NCBI GenBank assembly: GCA_964017185.1
Contig: OZ024883.1
Location: 44,756,395 to 44,820,394, forward strand
DNA length: 64,000 nt
Reading direction: 5' to 3'
DNA from: Rugalucina vietnamica
Taxonomy: Eukaryota; Mollusca; Bivalvia; Lucinida; Lucinidae
A program made the translations under genes and the position numbers. Below the pieces are notes generated by a model. The model was not told the origin of the DNA. It made no database searches and saw nothing but the letters and a program-made list of their open reading frames with translations. Of the stretch, positions 11,031 to 21,354 are shown one piece after another; the stretch's first letter is position 1; each line of letters begins with the position of its first letter.

Positions 11031-12794
11031 AGAAGAAAGTAGATGGTTTAGGGGACTTTCGATGATTCTTTTGGGGGATTCAAAATCTCCTAAAACTGCA
11101 AATAATTCATATTGCGTGCGTCTTAATATGCCAAACGGACTGTCTGCAACAAGCCAACAACACGCTAAAATGCAACCCAGCACGAAAACGTGCTCTCAGT
11201 TTCACCAAAAATCATTATAAATCATCATTAAGGACTTATAGCCGGTCACTGTATATACATAATTGACGATTTACCTGTATAAAAAGCATTGTTTATTTTG
11301 TCAACAATGCTACATTCTTTAGCATGCTTTATCATGGGACTATTGAATATGTTGCAAATACATGGATTTGTGTATACATGATTGTGGAATGAGTGGTCAG
11401 CTCAGAGCAAGTGAGTCATTTTTCAGTTACTTCCGGGTTGAAATCGTCGGACCCATTTTTCTTAGCTTTTTGAAAACAATAAGACAGATTTTTCGTCGTA
11501 GTCATTGACTTCAATCATATAAGAACCTGAAACAAAAGGCATGTCATCTTTCAGCAAACAGTAAGCGCACACGATCCGCCCCAAGTTACCCACTTTCAAA
11601 ATTTTCCAGAAAAACATGCTTACACTAACTTTTCCCAGAGAAATACATTTCCATGACCCCAAAATAACTTTTAATTTGTCAGATTATGTATCCTAGACAT
11701 TTAGGCTTTGCGTAATTTTTATTCAAATGCATTCCATTTTCCAGGAAATGGGTCCCACGAAAACCAGTTACATTTCCAATTTTACACCAAGCTATTTAAA
11801 ATTTTAAAATAATAACTATATTGACTCATTCCTAGTATCAGTGACGTCTATTAGCAATAAATACACATCATCATTTGATTAACAGATTCAAGAAAACAGT
11901 AGATTTCTGTTTTACATACCCCACCCACTCATGTCAATATTGATAAATCCTTAAAAGTTAATTAGAAATTCCTAATCCTCCTGATGAAACGAACTGGGAA
12001 AAGTTTAGCAATTTTTCGGAGAGAAAATAAAATTTGACGCATGCAAACTTAAAAAATACTGGGTACCAAATTTATCGCATGATTGCATAGGCGGCACAAT
12101 TAATTCACGTGCTGCACGTGGTTGCACGACATTTCCAAGTTTCAGATTATTTTGCTGCAAAAGAGGAATAAACACATTTTTTTTTGTCTGCGCTTTAAGA
12201 CTGGGTAAGCGGTTGTATAAGTCCAAGTTGTTTTGGATTTGTTTTGGAGAGTTCCGTTTTTCGAGTAACTATGGGTCCATATGACATCTCGAATAATGAA
12301 AGACATGTACACACAATAGACGGACACACCAAGTGATGATATGCGAAGTTTGCTTTGGAATGGAAAATAAGCGATACAGAAAAAGTACCATCAATAACGT
12401 GGTCCAACTTGCCGAAGTTGTTGACATATCGGCAAGGTGCAAAATGAGCGAGCGGTACAAAACTCTAGGTAAATGGCTTGTGTGGGTCAATGGGAAGCAC
12501 TCTTTTGTCTCTATTTTTCACCATGCGTGGCATTGCATTGAGAAGTTTCACCACTTTTGATTCAAGGCATGTGAAGAACGCTGAGTTATGTATGCTGTAG
12601 TCGGTTTGAATGATGCTGAGTGACGCATCCCAGTCCTTCGTTGAAAGACGGCATGACAACGGTCGACGTCTTCGAGGGCACCCGGATGTCATCCTTTCCG
12701 CTGGTCTCTCAGTAGATCGAATAGCTTACCCGCTCTCCGTTTCACTGTTTCGAGAGGTTTCACGGAACACCGACGGGAACATCAGCTATCTGGA
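11031..12794. other. No feature recognised
   Basis: Short open frames occur on both strands near 12.0-12.8 kb. They overlap one another, lack recognisable domains and show no splice context. Nothing supports a gene. Confidence 0.5.
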
Positions 12795-14520
12795 CTCGGA
12801 ATTGAAAAGGTACAAGTAGGCAAAGATCAGGAAAAGGTGCAATCAGAAAAAGATTCCCACTCCAAAAAACCGAGGTGGGAAAAAACCAAACTAACAATCA
12901 GGTACTTATACCATGAAACATATCGTAAGCCGAATGAGCAGCTATTTTCCCAATAGGTGGCCACTCAGTTACCTTAACTTAACTAAAAATATGAAAACAT
13001 ACATAAGGCGCCAACAGCACAAAATTTTTTTTTTAACACCAAGACATAAAACAAAAAGAACCACCACAGAAGTATCGACTTGGAACGATCAGAAACACAA
13101 AGTTACTGGCGGGCTTAAACCGGTTTTACATGGCCATAACCTCACCCTCAGCTTCTGCAGTGGTTCATAACATTTAGTTAGTTATTCGGTCCTCGTAGTG
13201 AATCTCTAACTAGTCAATGAATCATCAAGAACAAACAAATAAATCATGATAAACATCCTGATGAATCAAAAACCAGGACTCACAGACTGAGTAAGCTGCC
13301 CGACGATGGAGATCCCTGGGCGCCGAATAACCTACTAACTCCGGAGCAAAAGAAAAACACCAGTTGGACCCCGGTGGGCCAAGCAACAGACAAGAAGCTC
13401 CGGCCCCAACCAACTAAAATGAATAGCTTTATGTCGCGGCCATCATAGAGTCTGACGCCCGACCCACCGGCGTGCAATTAAAGAAGGCAGCATAGTTATC
13501 AACCATGATTGGGTTAAAAACTAAGCATGCAGACTGTCGCATAACATTCAAGTTATAACCTATACGTCTGTAACGTGTTATGATTTTTCTGAACTGAAAA
13601 GAAAAATCATTAATTCCTTTAAGTTTCTTAAATTTGTAAACCAAGTCACCATAAAATTCAGGTTCCGAAAGGCCCTCACTTAAAAGCGTCTTTAACCCAA
13701 CATTATATTTGGAAATCAATTCATAGTGTCTACGATAAAATTTAGAAAATGTTTTTCGAAGTTTACGATACCGATAGCCCTGTTGGAGATGTTTTGCCGT
13801 TAAACATTTATTTCGAGCGTTGAAGTCTGTAACATGATTGCAGACTCTAGCAAACCTAATAAGTTGCGAAATGTATACACCATAAGAAGCATGACGAGGA
13901 ACGTCACCATCAAAAAAAAAGGAAAATTTACTACATCAAAATCAAAGTCATCGCGCTTATCATAAATTTTAGAAGAAACAAATCCATTTGCAACAGAAAG
14001 ATGTAGATCTAAAAAGGGGGCTTCAGTATCTGAGATATTGGCTTTGTTCAACTGAAGTTCAGGTGGATAAATTTGATTGACCATACCTTCAAAATAAGGG
14101 TTGTCAATGTTCAAAAGGTCATCGAGGTACCTAGATGTGGAATTAAAAGCCTCGATAACATCAGCTTGATTATCATGGTTAAGAGAATCCATGAAATCTC
14201 TTTCGTAGCAGTATAAAAATAAATCAGCTACGAGAGGTGCGCAATTTGTACCCATCGGAATTCCAACAATTTGTCTGTATAACTTGGTCCCAAATCTAAT
14301 ATAAATATTATCAAGGAGATAGGATAAGGCGTCGCATACATTCTGACATGACCAAAGTGTATACCGACTTTGGTCAGAGGAAGTGAAAAAAGCCTTTCTG
14401 TCATTACATGCCAAATAAAGTGAACCATAGTTTTTTAATGCCCTTTTGAAACTTTTTATCCAGGGGAATCGTTTATCTCGACGTTTACAGAGGAGTAATA
14501 TTTTAGTAATTTCCCTTGGC
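12795..14520 (-). mobile_element. Penelope-like retroelement relic (copy 2)
   Basis: On the minus strand this is a reverse transcriptase region (14.5-13.8 kb), its C-terminal extension (13.8-13.4 kb) and a 3' UTR reaching about 12795. It is the same family as 7108-8215 in opposite orientation. It is a fossil: 5'-truncated and broken, with a few breaks. The reverse transcriptase style (GIPMGTNCAP, YLDDLL) resembles Penelope-like proteins common in marine invertebrates. I saw no GIY-YIG endonuclease, so the clade is uncertain. Confidence 0.65.
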
Positions 14521-14522
14521 AT
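13800..14522 (-). pseudogene. Reverse transcriptase remnant of Penelope-like copy 2
   Basis: This is the longest surviving open stretch of the element, 240 codons. Visible in order are YTLWSCQNVCDALSYLLDNI, the RT motif RQIVGIPMGTNCAPLVADLF, the active-site-like SRYLDDLLNIDNPYF and DTEAPFLDLHLSVANGF. The first ~30 residues look unlike the family and probably read from flanking or rearranged DNA. It is part of a dead element, not a host gene. Confidence 0.7.
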
Positions 14523-14869
14523 GTAAGTAAATAAAAAGCAGAAATTTTGCTGAAATTAAACTCCGCAGTTCGATGAATTTGAATATTTTAAACAAAATGT
14601 TTTGCAATGTTTTCTGTGTGTTTAAACGTTAAGAATTAAAGCGACGTTATACAACGTCATTAAAGAGTGTCTTTACGTTGACACCTCCTTGTTTCAAAAC
14701 CCCATAAAATTTTTGATAATTACGTCAGAAAGGTAAGATAAATTGCAAAATGCTCATTAAGTATTCTACTTTCTTGATTTATGAAAAACTGAAAATCGAT
14801 TTTTTATGGCATAAGGTCGATTTCTACCCGGAAAGGCTCATATGATGCAGCTAATCATCGACCGGTCCC
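14521..14869. other. No feature recognised
   Basis: AT-rich DNA between a Penelope-like relic and a SINE-like repeat; nothing is identified. Confidence 0.5.
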
Positions 14870-15166
14870 GCGCCCATTAGGGCCTAGGAGAAATAGATGG
14901 ACGCTTCTGTCTCCAGGCAAAGCTTCTTAACTACTGACCAACCATCAGATTACTGGTTAACCACTCAAGTCTGAGCCTGCCCTGGGAAAAGCATTTATAC
15001 ATATAAGCCTTATTGGTTTAGTTGAGTGATTATATTTATGAAGGACACTTGAGTGTCATGACATCATAATGTTGGGTAAAAGTCCCATAAAATGGAGGCA
15101 ACGTCCCGACATAACCATTGGTGTTGACTGGGACATAAAGCATTAATTCAAACAAACAAACAAACT
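14870..15166 (+). mobile_element. SINE-like repeat (family K, copy 1)
   Basis: It ends in GTTGACTGGGACATAAAGC followed by a CAAACAAACAAACAAAC tail. The same 3' structure occurs at 36176-36301 and 50768-50897. The head here is degenerate and its start is approximate. No Pol III boxes could be assigned with confidence. Confidence 0.45.
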
Positions 15167-15440
15167 AAATATCGACCAGTGTCGTTTACTTGCATCTGTT
15201 ACAAAACTTTAGACCACATAATAGACAGCAACATAAACAAGAACCTGGCTCTTGAAAGCATTCTTGCTGACTGTCAACATGGGTACCGAAGTCAAAGGTC
15301 ATGCGAAACCCAATTAGTTCAGTGACGCCCTGAAAAATTCATTTTTCACAAGAACTATTTTGGTTTGGGATAGTCTCCCTTCTCCAGTGCTCTCATCCAA
15401 GACCGTTGAGGAATTGAAGGCTTTTGTTTAAATTATAGGC
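15166..15440 (+). pseudogene. Internally deleted LINE ORF2
   Basis: It starts with reverse transcriptase motif-1/2 sequence (YRPVSLTCICYKTLDHII, then a QHGYRSQRSCETQLVQ-like stretch). It passes directly into a typical ORF2 C-terminus (a FFTRTILVWDSLPSPV then LSSKTVEEFKAFV style ending). The roughly 1.5 kb expected between these parts is missing, so this is a deletion derivative. Confidence 0.65.
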
Positions 15441-15555
15441 TCAGAGGCATGAATTCTAGTATGCCTCTGATCTATATCTTGTAAATAGTTTAAATGATCC
15501 ACCCCAAATATTTCTCTCCCTCTACTAAATTCTAAATTTAGCCACCCACCCCGCA

Positions 15556-15610
15556 CCTGAGGTGATGATCAGAAATTGATCGACTCATTATCAGAAGATA
15601 AATAATGTTA
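15556..15610 (+). repeat. Conserved ~50 bp block recurring three times
   Basis: The block contains GGTGATGATCAGAAATTGAT and reads GDDQKLIDSLSEDK then stop. It recurs inverted at 54015-54068 (..DDQKLIDSVSEDR then stop) and, more diverged, at 56540-56575. It probably marks the end of an unrecognised repeat's reading frame. Confidence 0.5.
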
Positions 15611-15619
15611 ACTTCCAAC

Positions 15620-15950
15620 ATCGTCAGGAAGAACAAGATAAATTCTAAGCGTAGGAACAAAAGCAGATGTCATTCAATGCAGAAGCAGGCTCGAAGTTAT
15701 CCACTGCACTAACAAGAATAATCCTACTTTATCTGCGACAAGAAGCTGAGTGACCACAAATATAGAGGCAAAGTACTTTGGAGTGACCATAACCAGTGAC
15801 CTAAATGCCCTGGAGCCGGGATTTTAGACGATGTTAAAAGAAGGCTAATTCCACCACGGTCTTCATCAAAAAGAACATACGATCTACACCACAAGCTACA
15901 AAAGCCTATTGGAGAAGTATAGAGAGCGACAACGGTTGGTTAGTAAACCG
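15620..15950 (+). pseudogene. LINE ORF2 C-terminal relic
   Basis: It carries AKYFGVTITSDLN (the usual 'KYLGV' box after the RT palm) and, after a frame change, NSTTVFIKKNIRSTPQATKA, the usual thumb/C-terminal signature. It is a dead fragment, possibly the same insertion as 15166-15440. Confidence 0.6.
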
Positions 15951-16218
15951 GAGAGATCGTTGAGTGTCTCCCCTTAGAGTGAACTTTCGACAACACATCT
16001 CTTTTGTCACTAGGTAATCGGTAGGTCAGAATCAGAATAGTTAAGTGGTGAAACGTCAAACTGACAATATCACACCAGGAGACTGGAGCTTGCCTGGAGG
16101 GGATTAGTCCCCAGCTCCCACAAGAGAAGTAAATTTAGCCACACAATCATCTGGAGATCAGAGAATCAGGGAGGCCATTTCAATCTGTAATAGTCTGGGG
16201 GATTAAGCTATGTAAATA
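15951..16218. other. No feature recognised
   Basis: Nothing is identified between the LINE relic and the Tigger-type element. Confidence 0.4.
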
Positions 16219-16814
16219 CAGTCCAACCTGTCTTAAGCAAGCCCTGTATTAAGCAAGCACCTGTCTTAAGCAAGCACTTTCATTTCCCCCCAATTGATTT
16301 TACATGTAAATGAACCTTTATTAAGCAAGCACCTGTCTTATGTGGCCAGAGGCCACTAGTTTTTATCCCAATTTTGGCTTTAAGCAGCCACTCATTTCAT
16401 CAATTGTATAAAAAAGAAATGTTTTCACATGGGTATTGAAACTCTGCCAAGTGTCAAAATTGTCTTCACACCTTCCAGATGCCATAATTCATTGTTTATT
16501 GTCTCAAAAGATAATCCTAGACAACTTGTCTGTGAGAACTGAGTGACAATTACCACTGACAGAACAATAACAGTAGTACAAGACTCATTCGCACCTAAAT
16601 TTTCTGATTCAATGATATTTACTGAGAAAAAATGCTTTCTCAAAAAAGGCCAATTCATTAAATATTTATAACTCTTGGTACATCAATGTGCTACCACTTT
16701 TATAGAGGAAAATTATACCAAGAGCTAATCAAGAAGATGATAGTGCCTTTAGTCTGCATCTGTTTGCAGTTCCTCATGCATTTTACTTCTGCAGACAGGG
16801 CAGTGCTATTATTA

Positions 16815-18628
16815 TAGCCCCGCTTTGGAAAAGTGGGGCTATACTGGATTCACCCTGTCCTTCCGTGGTTCCGTGGTTCCGTGATTCCGTGGTTCCGTGA
16901 TTCCGTGATTCCGTGGTTCCGTCATTCCGTGAGCATTTTTGCATTTTGTTTCTGCTCAATATCTCAAGAACAAATTGACAGAATCTGACCAAATTTTGTA
17001 CATGCATCAACATTGACAACATCTAGCTTGGAATTGTTGCCCGTCATTTTTCGCAAAATTTTGACAGAGTTACAGCCCTTGATTGACGTCAGAATTTCGT
17101 TTCCGCTCTATATCTTGAGAACCAATTGACAGAATCTGACCAAATTTTGTATGTACATTAACATTGACAAGATCTAGCTTGGGATTGTTGGCCGTCATTT
17201 TTCGCAAAATTTTGACGGAGTTACGGCCCTTGATTGACGTCAGAATTTCGTTTCAGCTCAATATCTTGAGAACGAATTGACAGAATCCGACCAAATTTTG
17301 TGTGCACATCAACATTGTCAAGATCTAGCTTGGGATTGTTACCCGTCATTTTTCGCAAAATTTTGATGGAGTTACGGCCCTTGATTGACGTCAGAATTTC
17401 GTTTCCGCTTAATATCTTGAGAATGAATTGGCAGAATCGGACCAAATTTTGTATGCACATCATCATCGACAAGATCTAGCTTGGGATTGTTGACCGTCAT
17501 TTTTTGCAAAATTTTGACGGAGTAACGGCCCTTGATTGACGTCAGAATTTCGTTTCCGCTCAATGTCTTGAGAACGAATTGACAGAATCCGACCAAATTT
17601 TGTGCGCACATCAACATTGACAAGATCAAGCTTGGGATTGTTACCCGTCATTTTTCGCAAAATTTTGACCGAGTTAACGGCCCTTGATTGACGTCAGAAT
17701 TTCGTTTCCGCTCAATATCTTGAGAACTAATTGACAGAATCCAACCAAATTTTGTAGGCACGTCATCATTGACAAGATCTAGCTTGGGAATGTTACCCGT
17801 CATTTTTCGCAATATTTTGACGGAGTTACGGCCCTTGATTGACGTTAGAATTTCGTTTCCGCTCAATATCTTGAGAACGAATTGACAGAATCCGACCAAA
17901 TTTTGTATGCACATCAACATTGACAAGATCTAGCTTGGGATTGTTACCCATCATTTTTCGCAAAATTTTGACGGAGTTACGGCCCTTGATTGACGTCAGA
18001 ATTTCGTTTCAGCTCAATATCTTGAGAACGAATTGACAGAATCCGACCTAATTTTGTGCCCACATCAACATTGACAAGATCGAGCTTGGGATTGTTACCC
18101 GTCATTTTTCGCAAAATTTTGATGGAGCTATGGCCCCTGATTGACGTCAGAATTTCATTTCAGCTCCATATCTTGAGAACAAATTGACAGAATCGGACCA
18201 AATTTTGTATGTACATCAACATTGACAAGATCTAGCTTGGGATTGTTACCCGTCATTTTTCGCAAAATTTTGACGGAGTTACGGCCCTTGATTGACGTTA
18301 GAATTTCGTTTCCGCTCAATATCTTGAGATTGAATTGACAGAATCCGTCCAGATTTTGTATGCACATCATCATTGACAAGATCTAGCTTGGGATTGTTAC
18401 CCATCATTTATCGCAAAATTATGACAGAGTTATGGCCCTTTATTGAGGTCAGACTTTCGTTTCCGTTCAATATCTTGAGAACGAATTGACATAATCAGAC
18501 CAAATTTTGTATGCGCATCAATATTGACGAGATCTAGCTTGTGATAGTTACCTGTCATTGTTTTTTTCACCCTGCAAAAAAGCTGAGAAGCGGGGCTATA
18601 GTCAGATTCTCTGACAATTCTAGTTTAT
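16815..18628. mobile_element. Pearl-like element with tandem ~152 bp core
   Basis: It opens with a hairpin (TATAGCCCCGCTTT facing AAGTGGGGCTATA, 16816-16846), then an 8 bp microsatellite TTCCGTGG (16861-16930), then a tandem array. It closes with GCGGGGCTATAGTCAGATTC. Hairpin plus CCGT-type microsatellite plus ~150 bp tandem core is the plan described for pearl elements of bivalves. It interrupts the surrounding Tigger-type element. Confidence 0.65.
16960..18560. repeat. Tandem array, about 10.5 units of ~152 bp
   Basis: The unit landmark CCCTTGATTGACGTCAGAAT (or a one- or two-base variant) recurs near 17078, 17229, 17381, 17530, 17687, 17838, 17990, 18142, 18291 and 18440. Each unit also holds ATATCTTGAGAAC, GACCAAATTTTGTATG and CAAGATCTAGCTTGGGATTG. 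Confidence 0.9.
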
Positions 18629-18760
18629 TTCTAGCCAACATGGTTTGGTAAGGACGCCCACCCTAGTGTCAGAACATAACCTCTATTAAGCAAGCACCTG
18701 TCTTAAGCAAGCGATTTTAGTGTGTCCCTTGGCCGCTTGCTTAAGACAGGTTAGACTGTA

Positions 18761-19140
18761 AGCATTTGTACTTGCTGAAGGTATCTGAAATGCCAAGGAG
18801 TGTTGCTTTCTACAACGCCTATTCTTTGGGATAAGGTCATCGGTGGGTATTTGGCTTTCCCTTTTATACCTTTGTGAAGCAATATAATTGGGCCAAGATC
18901 TAATAAAAGGGGGTCTTATGACCGAAAATTCAAAATAAAGATATTTACAGCATGTGAAAGACCAAGCTTTTTTGAATATTTCCTGAAAATTTTGAAAAGA
19001 TTATCTTCACAAATAACAAAGATATGGGCGTTGAAAGTTGTGTAGTTGTCGCAATCTAATCATGACGTCATGTAACTTGTTGATGACGTTTCGATGTTAA
19101 TGACGTAAACGTCTTTATATCACTTTGATTAAAAGACGCA
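18761..19140. other. No feature recognised
   Basis: Unassigned sequence between the Tigger-type element and a microsatellite. Confidence 0.5.
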
Positions 19141-19258
19141 AGGACAAGAATAGAACAGGATAGAATAGAATAGAATAGAACAGAACAGAATAGAATAGAA
19201 TAGAATAGAATAGAATAGAATAGAATAGAATAGAATAGAATAGAATAGAATAGAATAT
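19141..19258. repeat. (TAGAA)n microsatellite
   Basis: About 23 pentamers with a few A-to-C changes. It is open on the minus strand only because the pentamer lacks stops there. Confidence 0.95.
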
Positions 19259-19989
19259 ATTTTATTGCTCAATTGTACCCATAAAGGGTTAAAGGTAAAT
19301 ACATAATACAAACAATAAACAAGGACAAAAATTCTCAAAATGCTATTTCTTGAAGTTCAACAACTCTACCACAGGATAGACTATGTAATAGGCACAAAAT
19401 CAAATTCACACATCGTTTGATAAAACATGCATTACAGATGGCGAACCCGGTTTATAAAATGATGATAGTCCTTTTTGCACAGTGGTTGCCATGGCAACAT
19501 ACACGATAAAATTGACCTCGTTTCATAAGTTTTATATGTGTCGTGAATTGTGTTACAATATTAAAACAGTTTGGCATGAATATAAGAGCATGCCAAATAT
19601 TTCAAATTTTGATGGTTTTTAAATTCTTATAGCATAAAATGTACTTGAATGCCCGAAGACACCACGCTCAATAATAAATTATCCTTCATTCTTTTCTGCA
19701 GGGAGTCTCATTTTATTTAAGGATGCCAGTCATACTGCCTTTTTCAAAAGTATAAATACATGTAGTTACAAATTATAATTAAAACAGATACTTTAAGAGC
19801 GGTAAACATATTAATGTGAAAGTGGATGGGCCATTGATTGGTTGGTATGGTTTGATTGGTTTCGACTACTTAATGAAAATAAAACTGAGATCCCTTAAGA
19901 GCAGTGAACATATTAATGAGAAAGGGGGTGGGCCACACCGCGGTTTCGGCTACTTAAGCCTCTTCAATGACCCTTGATTTGGCAACATG
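19259..19989. other. No gene; short internal duplication
   Basis: TTAAGAGCxGTxAACATATTAATG occurs at about 19793 and 19897, each followed by GGGCCA. Otherwise nothing is recognised. Confidence 0.45.
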
Positions 19990-20150
19990 TAGCCAAGAGA
20001 ATTACTGTAATTTTGCATCTTTCAACAGGGTAGTCCGATACGAAGACTAGTAAAATCCAAATGGGACCAAATATATGTTGAAACGTTGGTGACAGGTTAG
20101 AAAATGAATCTAAACCGATAATAATTTTCTCATTTATCAGAATACCCTCG
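19990..20150. repeat. Dispersed repeat shared with 6965-7105
   Basis: See the copy at 6965-7105; same order of landmarks (GAATTACTGTAATTTTGCA, then AACCGATAAT). Family unknown. Confidence 0.6.
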
Positions 20151-20264
20151 CTGATCTCAAAGGACCAAAAGGAAATATGATCTGCACTATGGATGGTGTA
20201 CGGGGAGACTTAAACCTCGTCAGTGACCCTTTAGAATTGGCAAAGGCAAACCTAGCCCACGCTT

Positions 20265-20475
20265 TTGCACTTTCTCCAATCATCTGTCAGACCTTCACAG
20301 TGAGTGCCTCAAACCGAGCTACCATATTCAAGAATAGGTCTCACCAGACCTTATAGGCAGCTTCTCTCACATCTTGGGGGGGGGGGGGGTCAAGAAAATA
20401 GGTTTCGTCTAAAAAACACCAAGGGTTATGTTGGCCTTAGTGAACACATTGCTGTTATGAGTATTCCATTTTAGG
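20265..20475 (-). pseudogene. LINE reverse transcriptase relic
   Basis: On the minus strand it gives KWNTHNSNVFTKANITLGVF, then PQDVREAAYKVW and an EYGSS-like stretch. This is the usual 'KAN-TLGFLRRNL...VKE-AY' region C-terminal to the palm. A 13-base G-run (C on the coding strand) interrupts it near 20379. Dead fragment. Confidence 0.6.
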
Positions 20476-20493
20476 ACACCAAATTTTCCTCAC

Positions 20494-20568
20494 CCCTAAC
20501 GGGGATCGAACCCGGAACCTCAAGCACCAGAGGCCAGTGCGCTAACCACTGAGTTACTGCGCTTCGTT
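20494..20568 (-). mobile_element. tRNA-like head of a SINE
   Basis: On the minus strand an A-box-like TAACTCAGTGGTTAGCGC and a B-box-like GGTTCCGGGTTCGATCCC are correctly ordered about 35 bp apart. The cloverleaf is imperfect, so this is more likely a tRNA-derived SINE or tRNA pseudogene than a working tRNA. Confidence 0.55.
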
Positions 20569-20599
20569 CATACACCATTTCCGGCTCCAACTTCCTAAA

Positions 20600-21340
20600 T
20601 GATTTATATCCCTCTGAAGTTTCACAGTATCCTCTTCATTCTTTAGTTCATGATAACAACACAGTCATCAGCAGAAAGTCTAAGTTCCTATTCAATGTCC
20701 AAGGTCATACCCTCTACCCTATCGAAGTTGCTTTGAGTGAACTTCCGCAACGGATCTCGAAGAGTCTCGCTTATCTCCTTCTCTCGCGAGAATGCCATTG
20801 ATCTCGTTTGAAATTGTACACAAAATATTCTTCCTTTTCTATTCATGACAATATAGTTTTGCTTCTTTGTGAACAATACATTTTTTCGTTCCATTTGAGA
20901 TTAACTTTCTTTCTAAAGTTACGAAAAATAAATAAAAACTACGTCACAGTCACGCGCGAAATTCTTTTAATATCCGGTGTTACTATTTACCGGAACCAGA
21001 ACGGACCAAACGATGCGTCTAAATAGCGAAATCCGGTCGTTTCGGCCGCGAATCGTCGATACACCCTTAAATCGGACATCCAAATGCAAGAAACTGGTCG
21101 TTTCGGCTCCGTGAGTCGTTCGTTCTTGAGTCAGCTACCCGAGGGTTTTACCTGGCGCACAAAATGAACATTTTGGCCCTAAATGACCCCCAAAATATGC
21201 AGTTCTCTCCAGAGAGGGGACAATGATGTCCCCCAAAATTAACAAATATTTCTAGTTCCTGATATTGTTCCCTAAATTTTCAACCATTTTGTCAGAATGT
21301 CGTTTAGGAGTTGTAAGTAGTGGGACGTTGGTCCCCTAAA
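20600..21340. other. No gene; two related ~75 bp blocks
   Basis: GGTCGTTTCGGC(C/T)CCG occurs at 21034 and 21092 within similar neighbourhoods (21020-21130). The rest is unassigned. Confidence 0.45.
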
Positions 21341-21354
21341 TTAAAACTCTGAGG

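Larger units (their letters stand above)
16219..18758. mobile_element. Tigger/pogo-type MITE, split by an insertion
   Basis: The left end is CAGTCCAACCTGTCTTAAGC and the right end is the inverse, GCTTAAGACAGGTTAGACTG. The outer dinucleotides are TA on both sides (16217-16218 and 18759-18760). CAG...CTG ends with a TA target are typical of pogo/Tigger elements. AAGCAAGCACCTGTCTTA recurs subterminally. The middle (about 16815-18628) is a separate insertion. Confidence 0.75.

Noticed and set aside
16960-18560. Serial minus-strand frames of 65-92 codons with a recurring Ile/Leu/Lys-rich motif
   Set aside because: Each is the same ~152 bp tandem unit read through; the frames break at unit indels and have no start or domain logic.
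19129-19338. Ser/Ile/Leu/Phe/Tyr repeat protein on the minus strand
   Set aside because: Translation of the (TAGAA)n microsatellite.
20494-20568. Possible functional tRNA gene on the minus strand
   Set aside because: A and B boxes are present, but the acceptor stem and anticodon arm cannot be paired convincingly; a SINE head is likelier.
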